A stretch of 16,524 bases of DNA, taken from contig JBBARC010000063.1 of the NCBI GenBank assembly GCA_040400005.1, forward strand, positions 1-16,524. The letters are read 5' to 3'. Shown here in pieces: positions 1 to 5,848 of this stretch (positions within the stretch are counted from its first letter, which is position 1; each line of letters starts with the position of its first letter). The translations under genes and the position numbers were made by a program. This stretch comes from JBBARC01 sp040400005 (lineage in GTDB: Bacteria; Pseudomonadota; Alphaproteobacteria; Acetobacterales; Acetobacteraceae). The notes under the pieces were generated by a model. It worked only from the letters and a program-made list of their open reading frames with translations. It had not been told where the DNA came from and did no database searches.

Positions 1-54
1 GAAGTGGAAACTTTTGGACGCTGTTACCTGGAAACTATTCAACGCTGATTGACA
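1..54. mobile_element. Terminal end of an IS21-family-like insertion sequence
   Basis: The first 54 bases carry two related 19-base units, TGGAAACTTTTGGACGCTG at 5-23 and TGGAAACTATTCAACGCTG at 29-47. They match at 16 of 19 positions and lie 24 bases apart. The segment ends in TGATTGACA, so read on the other strand it starts TGTCAATCAGCG. Multiple repeats inside an end that begins with TGT are typical of IS21-family termini (established knowledge). Host coding sequence resumes straight after base 54. The transposase genes and the other end would lie left of the window. The family call rests on end structure only. Confidence 0.6.
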
Positions 55-738
55 CGCCCGGACCAGCAATTTCCCGGTGAAGGCGAAATCGAGGCCGATT
101 TGGTGGCACGTTTCCGCACGCCTGGTTTCATTGGCGTGTGCGCCTCGGCCCAAAACATAGACCGCATGGTCAGCATCTATCGCGCCTGCAAACGCACCGG
201 TCGCACGCTGCTGCTGGATCTGTACGCGGCCGAAGTGCTGGCCGCCACCGGCAACCCAAACATTCCGCAAGCCGGATGGCCGAACATTGCGATTTACGTG
301 CCAGAATACCAACGGCGGCACATCGCGCGAACTGGGCGCTTTGATCTGATTGAACGTTACAAACCACACCGGATTTTCCGTGACACATTTGCGCCGCTGG
401 CGCCGCAAGCGGTGATGCTGTTCCGCCCGGCGATGATGGCAGATATCGATCTGATGCCGGGCGCCTGGGCCGGCGCGCAAATGATCTGGTCGCAATGGGC
501 TGGCTATTTATCCAGTCCCGCCAACGAGGCGTTCCGGGCGGAGTTGGCGTTGCGTGGTCTGGCGTTAGAAGCAATCCACACGTCGGGCCACGCGAGTATT
601 GTGGATTTAAAACGGTTGGCGGTGGCGTTGGCACCTGATACGTTGGTACCCGTGCATACGTTCGAGGGCGAGCGTTACGCAGAATTATTCGGCGCGAATG
701 TGCGTCAACGCGCCGACGGCGCATGGTGGGAGGTTTAA
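55..738 (+). pseudogene. 5'-truncated metallo-beta-lactamase/beta-CASP hydrolase (C-terminal part)
   Basis: About 228 codons remain of an MBL-fold hydrolase of the RNase J/beta-CASP type, enzymes that usually cut RNA or DNA. The open frame reaches back to a TTG at 49, but that lies inside the insertion-sequence end and a TGA precedes it, so it is unlikely to be a real start. What survives is the beta-CASP domain and C-terminal part, including SAQNIDR and LLLDLYAAEVL. Also present are HTSGHAS (residues 177-183 counted from base 49) and VPVHTFE (residues 200-206), which correspond to conserved His motifs of the family. The N-terminal HxHxDH zinc-binding motif is absent, so the remnant should not be catalytic. 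Its stop lies 2 bases before the next start codon, suggesting the two genes were translationally coupled before the disruption. Confidence 0.8.
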
Positions 739-740
739 AT

Positions 741-1595
741 ATGCCAGCACTTCAACGTGAATTTGCCGACGATCAGATCGCATGGGTTGCCCAGCATCCG
801 CTATTTCAGGCGATGAAAGACGGCATAGACGCCGGAGAAATCCTGCCGTGCCTACGCAAGGGAGAGCTTCACTTTTACGAACGTGGCGCCCGTCTTCTGA
901 GCTTTTCCAAAATGAAAGCGTACACACACGCCCTCTATGCCGGCAAAAAAGGGGACCGGTATGTGGCGCTACCCGACAAAGCCAACTTCGAGCCCATTCG
1001 CGACACTGCACGCAAACACCGCGACACGAAGCTGGACAGCGAACTGGCAGCAGTCCACAAACTTTTCCCGGCATTCGCGGCTACGCGCGTGGCACATCGA
1101 CTCGGAGAACTAGCACTGATTGACGTGGAAATCAGATTTGGTAAGGGCGAGAAAGACCCGACGCTTCTAGCGAGTATGATCGACCTGGCGTTTCTATTGC
1201 CGAACCGACAACTACTCTTCGTCGAGGTAAAATGTATAGGCAACCCCTCCATTAGCAGCAAAACGACCGCTAAGGTCGAGACTACGCAGGTTCCCAGATA
1301 TGAAAAGCATATCAAACGCGATGGCGTATTAAAGGCAATCAACCGATCACTGAGTGCGCAATCCATGCTTGTCGCACGAGATATTGGACAAGCGAACGCT
1401 ATATTCCCGAAGGTGCCAGTGCTGATTCTGAATCCAACCGACCGCCAAAATCCGGTATCTGCAAACAATCTGTGGCTAAAGCGTCGACTTGCTGATGCGT
1501 CAAGCTGGGCACCAACGTCAACGGACGCCTGCATCATCGACGGAATGTCGGATCCAATCAATGCAATAACAGAATTTGTCCAGAACTGCACCTAA
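741..1595 (+). CDS. Uncharacterised protein with PD-(D/E)XK nuclease signature
   Basis: This is a 284-residue protein I cannot name. ATG 741 is chosen because GGGAGG (728-733) sits 7 bases upstream; an in-frame ATG at 723 lies inside the preceding gene. The second half shows a nuclease-like core. Asp148 (in ASMIDLAF) is followed 14 residues later by FVEVK with Glu162 and Lys164, giving D-x13-E-x-K. TTQVPRYEKH then supplies Gln183-x3-Tyr187, resembling the QxxxY motif of RecB-type nucleases. Glu101 in the helix DSELAAVHKLFP could be the helical acidic residue. No signal peptide or membrane segment is seen. The gene is more AT-rich than its neighbours: 29 of 60 bases are G/C at 1201-1260, against 45 of 60 at 2641-2700. 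That fits horizontal acquisition beside an insertion sequence. DNA cleavage, perhaps in defence or repair, is inference from the motifs. Confidence 0.75.
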   Translation: MPALQREFADDQIAWVAQHPLFQAMKDGIDAGEILPCLRKGELHFYERGARLLSFSKMKAYTHALYAGKKGDRYVALPDKANFEPIRDTARKHRDTKLDSELAAVHKLFPAFAATRVAHRLGELALIDVEIRFGKGEKDPTLLASMIDLAFLLPNRQLLFVEVKCIGNPSISSKTTAKVETTQVPRYEKHIKRDGVLKAINRSLSAQSMLVARDIGQANAIFPKVPVLILNPTDRQNPVSANNLWLKRRLADASSWAPTSTDACIIDGMSDPINAITEFVQNCT

Positions 1596-1610
1596 CTGGT
1601 GATATTAGGT
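1590..1610 (+). terminator. Weak hairpin with T-rich tail after the nuclease-like gene
   Basis: ACCTAA (1590-1595) can pair with TTAGGT (1605-1610) around a 9-base loop, followed by the T-rich run TTTTCTGCCTTTTTTCTT. The stem has only 6 weak pairs and includes the stop codon, so terminator activity is uncertain. Confidence 0.25.
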
Positions 1611-1654
1611 TCGTTTTCTGCCTTTTTTCTTGCCGTCGGAATAGGAGTTACCCG

Positions 1655-1858
1655 ATGCCAATCGGAACTGTCGTCGAAAAAGGCTCCAACGTCATCGTCT
1701 ACGATGAAAAAGGGCGAACTATTTTTACAAAATCCCGCGGCTCCAAGACCGAAGACGGCCTGAAAGGTTACACCGCCACAACGGTCAGTATCCGACACGG
1801 CTCAAGCATCATCACCTACGATGATAAGGGGCGGACTCTGTTCACGAAAAACGCATGA
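1655..1858 (+). CDS. Small protein with an internal duplication
   Basis: This 67-residue protein has a good ribosome binding site, AGGAG at 1643-1647, 7 bases before ATG 1655. Two copies of a 17-residue unit lie 39 residues apart: GSNVIVYDEKGRTIFTK (10-26) and GSSIITYDDKGRTLFTK (49-65). Each predicts a pair of short beta-strands with a YD-x-KGR turn, so the protein may be two small beta-hairpin modules joined by a linker. No cysteine, signal peptide or membrane segment is present. Its stop overlaps the next start (ATGA, 1855-1858), implying co-translation. I do not recognise the function. Conservation of both repeats and the clear ribosome binding site support a real gene. Confidence 0.75.
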   Translation: MPIGTVVEKGSNVIVYDEKGRTIFTKSRGSKTEDGLKGYTATTVSIRHGSSIITYDDKGRTLFTKNA

Positions 1859-2346
1859 CTACATCTCCGAAAAAGGATGGGGCAGTGGCCAACACCCGCA
1901 ACACAACCAACACCGCGAGTGCCGACGGCCACGCCCCAGAGGCCACCAACCCGTCACCCCAAAGCCCACTAGTCGGCATCTTCTGGTGCGTGCGCGATTC
2001 AGCGGGCAGCCGCCACATCCTCACCAAACACTGCACCCTCGATGCCGCCGAAGAGTACGGCGATTGCCTAACCTTCGGCCCCGGCCACTACGAAGTCTGG
2101 GAAAATTGGCGCAGCGCCGGTGCTCTCCAACCGCCACTCGCCTCGATCGTTCGCAGCCACGAATACGAAGAATGGCCGCGCGGGCGCATCGTGTTCGACC
2201 GCAAAGCCGACCGTTTCTTTCTCTACGCCGACCGCCGCATTCAAAAAGCCGGCCTGGCACCAGCGTTAATCTCACTGTTCCACATCCCGCCCGCTCGCGT
2301 AACGATGCTGTCGGACCCGCATTATACCAGCCCGCTATCCATCTAG
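1855..2346 (+). CDS. Conserved-looking hypothetical protein
   Basis: This is a 163-residue protein of unknown function. The N-terminal 37 residues are Thr/Asn/Pro-rich and probably disordered. The folded part begins near SPLVGIFWCV and includes FGPGHYEVWENW and the strongly patterned RSHEYEEWPRGRIVFD, then FFLYADRRI. The last two resemble a proteobacterial family of uncharacterised cytosolic proteins I have seen but cannot name with certainty. ATG 1855 overlaps the preceding stop. An in-frame GTG at 1885 is an alternative start because AAGGATGGGG lies just before it, and it would remove only low-complexity sequence. There is no signal peptide or membrane segment. It sits between the small duplicated protein and the alpha/beta hydrolase, with short gaps suggesting one transcript. 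Confidence 0.75.
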   Translation: MTTSPKKDGAVANTRNTTNTASADGHAPEATNPSPQSPLVGIFWCVRDSAGSRHILTKHCTLDAAEEYGDCLTFGPGHYEVWENWRSAGALQPPLASIVRSHEYEEWPRGRIVFDRKADRFFLYADRRIQKAGLAPALISLFHIPPARVTMLSDPHYTSPLSI

Positions 2347-2370
2347 CCGCAAATAGAATACCAGCCGCCC

Positions 2371-3231
2371 ATGCCCAACCAATCCCCCCAAACCGCCCCC
2401 ACCACCACCATGGCCGCCCTCACCTTCGGCGACCCCGCCCGCCCAATCGACATCATCTTCCTACACGCCAACGGTTTTAATGCCGGCACCTACCGCCACG
2501 TGCTCGCCCCCCTCAGCACCGATCTGCGCATCCTCGCGCCCGACATGCGCGGCCACGGCCGCACCACCCTGCCCGCCATCGCCGAAAACCACACCTGGGC
2601 CACCTACGCCGATGACTTATTGGCCCTGCTGGCAACCCTACCCGCCATGCCCCGCGTGCTCGCCGGCCATTCCATGGGCGCCACCACCTGCCTGCTGGCA
2701 GCCGCCCGCCTACCCGCCGAAAACCTGCCCAAACTGGTGCTGTTCGATCCCGTCGTGGCACCGCTCGCCGATTACGCCGGCCCGCCCCCGCCGGCCTACG
2801 ATGTCGCCATCGCGCGGGCCGCCGCCCGCCGCACCGCCGTGTTCGCCAGCCGCGATGCCGCCTTCGACCAATACAAAAACCGCGGCGCCTTTCGCACCTG
2901 GCCCGATGCCATCCTGCGCGATTACCTGCACGATGGCTTCACCCCCACCGCCGATGGCCAAGTAACCCTTTCCTGCACACCCGCGTGGGAAACCGCCAAC
3001 TTCGCCGCCTACGCGCAAAGCAACCCCTACCCAGCCCTATGCCGCCCAAACCTCAATCTACGCATCTTTCGCGCTAGCAACGGATCAACCTTCAACCCCG
3101 ATATGCAAGCCCTACCACCAAACCTACCCATCGAAACCATACCCAGCACCACCCACTTCATCCCCATGGAACGCCCAGACCTAGTCCAACAAGCCCTACG
3201 CGCCGCGGCCGGATCGCCCCCCGCCGCCTGA
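2371..3231 (+). CDS. Alpha/beta-hydrolase family protein
   Basis: This 286-residue cytosolic alpha/beta hydrolase is probably an esterase or lipase-like enzyme of unknown substrate. The order is typical of the fold. FLHANGF (30-36) carries the oxyanion-region His32. DMRGHGRT (58-65) follows strand 4. GHSMG (99-103) is the nucleophile elbow with Ser101, and THFIPMERPD (261-270) provides His262. The acid is less clear: Asp126 in LVLFDPVVAP is a candidate, because the usual post-strand-7 site reads FRASNGS without an obvious Asp. No good ribosome binding site precedes ATG 2371. An in-frame ATG at 2410 (MAALTFGD) would start right at the first strand and is a plausible alternative. The gene ends at the start of a long inverted repeat and converges on hpf. 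Confidence 0.85.
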   Translation: MPNQSPQTAPTTTMAALTFGDPARPIDIIFLHANGFNAGTYRHVLAPLSTDLRILAPDMRGHGRTTLPAIAENHTWATYADDLLALLATLPAMPRVLAGHSMGATTCLLAAARLPAENLPKLVLFDPVVAPLADYAGPPPPAYDVAIARAAARRTAVFASRDAAFDQYKNRGAFRTWPDAILRDYLHDGFTPTADGQVTLSCTPAWETANFAAYAQSNPYPALCRPNLNLRIFRASNGSTFNPDMQALPPNLPIETIPSTTHFIPMERPDLVQQALRAAAGSPPAA

Positions 3232-3233
3232 GC

Positions 3234-3470
3234 GGGTTGGGGGCGGCCAAGGGAAAAAAGGCGAGGGCTCCGCCCTTCGATCCCGCTAAGGGCAAGCCCT
3301 TAGAACCCCCTACTTGGGTTTGGGGGGAAGGGGGCCGACTGGAACCGTTGCACACACCGTGCTGGCCCCCTTCCCCCCAAACCCAACTAAATGGATTTTA
3401 AAGGCGAGCCTTTAATGGGGGTCGAGGGGGCAAAGCCCCTCGCCTTTCTTCCCTTAGCCGCCCCCAACCC
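3234..3470. repeat. Long imperfect inverted repeat between convergent genes
   Basis: Arms 3234-3336 and 3364-3470 face each other around a 27-base spacer. The outer 34 bases pair with two mismatches (3234-3267 with 3437-3470). The inner 23 bases pair perfectly (3314-3336 with 3364-3386). The middle parts differ in sequence, but each contains its own hairpins: CTAAGGGCAAGCCCTTAG (3286-3303), TTAAAGGC/GCCTTTAA (3398-3405 with 3408-3415) and CGAGGGG/CCCCTCG (3423-3429 with 3436-3442). It fills almost the whole gap between the alpha/beta hydrolase and hpf, so it probably ends transcription from both sides, though there is no classic T-tract. A mobile or REP-like origin is possible. Confidence 0.8.
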
Positions 3471-3472
3471 CC

Positions 3473-4081
3473 TCAGGCCGTAGGGTCGATCCAGCCGATG
3501 TGGCCGTCGCTGCGGCGGTACACCACGTTCAGGCGGCCGTTGGCGGCGTTGCGGAACATCATCACGGTTTGGTGGGCTAGATCGAGGCGCATCACGGCAT
3601 CGCCCACGGTCAGTTGGGCGATTTCGCTGGGTGTTTCGGCAACCACGGTGGGGTAGGCGGGGCCGTCGGCTTCTTCGGGCATGGCGGCGCCGTTAACGGC
3701 GGCGGGCGTCGGTTCGGGCTGGTCTTCCGCCGGGTTCAGCACGTAGGTGCGGGCGGCTTCTGGCCGTGGCCGCAGGGCTTCATCGCGGTGGTGTTTGTTC
3801 ACGCGGCCGCGGTAGCGGCGCAGGCGCACGGCGATATGTTCGGCGGCATCATCGAAGGCGGCATTGGCATCGGCGGCCTCGCCTTCGCCGCGCAGCTGCA
3901 GGCCGCGGCCGGCGTGCATATTAATATCGCAGGTAAAAAAACTTCGCGCCCGGCCAAAGGTTACGTGGGCCTCCAATGCTTGATCAAAATACTTACCCGC
4001 GATCGCACCCAGGCTTTGGGTCACGCGCACACGCAGCGAGTCCGATAGATCGACTTGCTTGCCGGAGACATTGATCTGCAT
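3473..4081 (-). CDS. hpf: Ribosome hibernation promoting factor, long form
   Basis: This 202-residue protein binds the ribosome and promotes formation of inactive 100S dimers in stationary phase or starvation. The N-terminal S30AE domain spans about residues 1-97, from MQINVSGKQVDLSDSLRVRV to the basic RLRRYRGRVNKHH. A Pro/Ala/Glu-rich linker (about 105-142) leads to a C-terminal dimerisation domain (about 143-198) with AVMRLDLAHQTVMMFRNA and the ending DGHIGWIDP. The two-domain build marks the long form rather than the short gamma-proteobacterial Hpf. The upstream AAGGGAC supports ATG 4081. It lies 59 bases downstream of rpoN on the same strand, the standard rpoN-hpf order in proteobacteria, so it is probably cotranscribed. 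No ptsN gene follows: the next sequence is the inverted repeat and then convergent genes. Confidence 0.95.
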   Translation of the reverse strand: MQINVSGKQVDLSDSLRVRVTQSLGAIAGKYFDQALEAHVTFGRARSFFTCDINMHAGRGLQLRGEGEAADANAAFDDAAEHIAVRLRRYRGRVNKHHRDEALRPRPEAARTYVLNPAEDQPEPTPAAVNGAAMPEEADGPAYPTVVAETPSEIAQLTVGDAVMRLDLAHQTVMMFRNAANGRLNVVYRRSDGHIGWIDPTA

Positions 4082-4140
4082 AGAACCGTCCCTTCTTCCC
4101 GCCCGTGGTTAAGGGTGCGGAAAAAGCGCGATGCGAGGCC

Positions 4141-5685
4141 TTAGCCTTGCACCGATTTTTCCCGCTTGCGCTGCACCGAGCTGGGAATGCGCAGCGCCTC
4201 GCGGTATTTGGCCACGGTCCGGCGGGCGATGTCTATGCCTTCCTGGCGTAGGGTCGCCACAATCGCGTCGTCAGACAAAATATCGGCAGCCGTTTCGTTG
4301 CCGATCAGAGCGCGAATACGGTGGCGCACCGCTTCCGCACTGTGGTTTTCGCCACCCGAGCGGCTGGCGATGGCGGTTGTGAAAAAATATTTAAGCTCGA
4401 ACATGCCGCGCGGGGTTGCCATGTATTTATTGGCGGTGACCCGGCTGACCGTGCTTTCGTGCAGCTGCACCTCATCGGCGATGTCGCGCAAAATCAACGG
4501 CCGCAGATGGGTCACCCCATGGGTAAAGAAACCATCCTGGCGGCGCACGATTTCGGCCGCCACTTTCAAAATGGTCTGTGCGCGCTGTTGCAGCGATTTG
4601 ATCAGCCAGTTGGCCTCGGCCAGTTTTTCCGAAATAAACAACTTGGTTTCGCGGTCCCCGGGTTTTTTGGCGCCCTTGGCTGGCCCGACGCGGGCATAAA
4701 AACTCTCGTTCACCAATATCCGCGGAAGCGTTGCGGGGTTTAATTCCAGCCGCCATTCGCCATTAGGGGTGGCCCGCATCAGCACATCGGGAATAATCGC
4801 CGGCAGCGGCGTATCCGCCCAAATGGCGGCGGGCTTGGGGTCTAGCGCGCGAATTTCGCCGAACATGTCGGTGAGATCCTCATGATCCACCCCGCAAATC
4901 ACCGAAAGGCGGCGAAAATCGCGCCGCCCCAACAACTCCAGATTATCCAGCAAAAGGGCCATGGCCGGGTCCAGCCGGTTTTTTTCGCGTAACTGGGCGG
5001 CCAAACATTCGGCCAGGGTGCGCGCAAATAGCCCCACGGGATCAAACTGCATCATCCTTGCCCGCACCGCTTCCACCTGGGCAAACGTGCAGCCCAGCGC
5101 ATCGGCCACCGCTTGTGGTTCAGCGCTCAAGCGCCCGGCCTGGTCGAGCAGCGCAATCAGATGCGCGCCAATCAGCCGATCGGTGCGATCATCAAAATTC
5201 AGCCGTAACTGTTCGCCCAAATGGTCGCGCAAACACCCCTTGGCGGCCAGGGTTTCCGACAAATCGCGGTCATCACCGTCAAAACCAGCCGCCCCGCCAC
5301 GGCCCCAGGGTCCCGTATCGCCACCTTGCTCGCCCATACTGCTGTCGGGCGGCCCATCCGCCGGGCCGGGGGGCTCACCAGGTTCCCCGGTAATATCCAG
5401 CGGTGCATCGCGCGCCGCCGGCAGCGTATCCGCCCGCGCCAGATCGCCACAATCGGCATCCACCCCCAACCCCGGCACCGCGCCCAGCTGGTCCAGCGCC
5501 GGGCGTTCGCCGATCACATCTGGGCTATCATCGCGCTCCAGCAGCGGGTTGCGTTCGAGCTCCTGCTCAACAAAGGCCACCACCTCCATATTGGAGAATT
5601 GCAGCAGCTTGATCGCCTGACGCAGCTGCGGCGTCATCACCAGGGTTTGGGATTGCCTGAACTCGAGGCGAGGGCCGATTGCCAT
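4141..5685 (-). CDS. rpoN: RNA polymerase sigma-54 factor
   Basis: This 514-residue sigma-54 recognises -24/-12 promoters and needs AAA+ activators to open DNA. Region I is intact (MAIGPRLEFRQSQTLVMTPQ onwards, 1-50) and Gln/Leu-rich. Region II (about 51-145) is acidic and Gly/Pro-rich and longer than many. The core-binding domain follows (about 145-330). The helix-turn-helix lies at LRDIADEVQLHESTVSRV (399-416), and the RpoN box ARRTVAKYRE at 487-496 is exactly canonical. The frame stays open upstream to 5880, but ATG 5685 is chosen because it begins the conserved region I; the upstream extension is unlike any sigma-54. The ribosome binding site is poor (TTTGGG directly before ATG). hpf follows downstream. 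The usual lptB upstream neighbour is absent here. Confidence 0.96.
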   Translation of the reverse strand: MAIGPRLEFRQSQTLVMTPQLRQAIKLLQFSNMEVVAFVEQELERNPLLERDDSPDVIGERPALDQLGAVPGLGVDADCGDLARADTLPAARDAPLDITGEPGEPPGPADGPPDSSMGEQGGDTGPWGRGGAAGFDGDDRDLSETLAAKGCLRDHLGEQLRLNFDDRTDRLIGAHLIALLDQAGRLSAEPQAVADALGCTFAQVEAVRARMMQFDPVGLFARTLAECLAAQLREKNRLDPAMALLLDNLELLGRRDFRRLSVICGVDHEDLTDMFGEIRALDPKPAAIWADTPLPAIIPDVLMRATPNGEWRLELNPATLPRILVNESFYARVGPAKGAKKPGDRETKLFISEKLAEANWLIKSLQQRAQTILKVAAEIVRRQDGFFTHGVTHLRPLILRDIADEVQLHESTVSRVTANKYMATPRGMFELKYFFTTAIASRSGGENHSAEAVRHRIRALIGNETAADILSDDAIVATLRQEGIDIARRTVAKYREALRIPSSVQRKREKSVQG

Positions 5686-5700
5686 CCCAAACGCTGTAAA

Positions 5701-5716
5701 GCAAAAACCTTGCCAA
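5701..5716 (-). promoter_or_regulatory. Predicted sigma-54 (-24/-12) promoter upstream of rpoN
   Basis: On the minus strand the sequence reads TTGGCAAGGTTTTTGC, followed by T. Against the consensus TGGCACG-N4-TTGCW only one defined base differs. GG and GC are 10 bases apart, as required. With the C of GC at -12, transcription would begin near 5689, only about 4 bases before the rpoN ATG, so the message would be almost leaderless. It may instead be an autorepression site. Function is inference from the match. Confidence 0.55.
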
Positions 5717-5721
5717 GAAAA

Positions 5722-5758
5722 AGAGGGGCACTGGAAAAATGCCACACACAGAGGGGCA
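5722..5758. repeat. Direct repeat of AGAGGGGCA upstream of rpoN
   Basis: AGAGGGGCA occurs at 5722-5730 and again at 5750-5758, 28 bases apart, just upstream of the predicted sigma-54 promoter. It could be a paired binding site, but the sequence is simple and this may be chance. Confidence 0.3.
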
Positions 5759-5773
5759 AAGATAAGGCAAGAC

Positions 5774-5798
5774 TCTTCTTTTTCTGAAGAAAAAGAAG
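5774..5798. terminator. A/T-rich hairpin between the cadherin-like gene and rpoN
   Basis: CTTCTTTTTCT (5775-5785) pairs perfectly with AGAAAAAGAAG (5788-5798) around a 2-base loop. It lies about 50 bases beyond the stop of the 7876-5849 gene on the minus strand, where a terminator would be expected. A 23-base core (5774-5796) recurs exactly at 16448-16470 beyond another gene. There is no long U-tract after the minus-strand stem, so it may be a repeat with terminator-like use. Confidence 0.5.
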
Positions 5799-5848
5799 CA
5801 AAAAGACTTTTAATTGATTGGGTTAGGAGGGGTGGCCCTACCGAGTCC

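Noticed and set aside
49..54. TTG as a start codon for the MBL-type gene
   Set aside because: It lies inside the insertion-sequence end, follows a stop codon directly, and lacks a ribosome binding site. The gene also lacks its catalytic N-terminal domain.
935..1591. Long minus-strand open frame opposite the nuclease-like gene
   Set aside because: It shows no recognisable protein pattern and mirrors a plus-strand gene with a clear ribosome binding site and motif set.
1821..2480. Plus-strand open frame rich in Arg/Pro/His
   Set aside because: The composition is a frame-shifted reading of the hypothetical gene at 1855-2346 and the hydrolase start. There is no ribosome binding site.
4321..5787. 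Several plus-strand open frames opposite rpoN
   Set aside because: All are antisense readings of a G+C-rich gene with a definite sigma-54 product.
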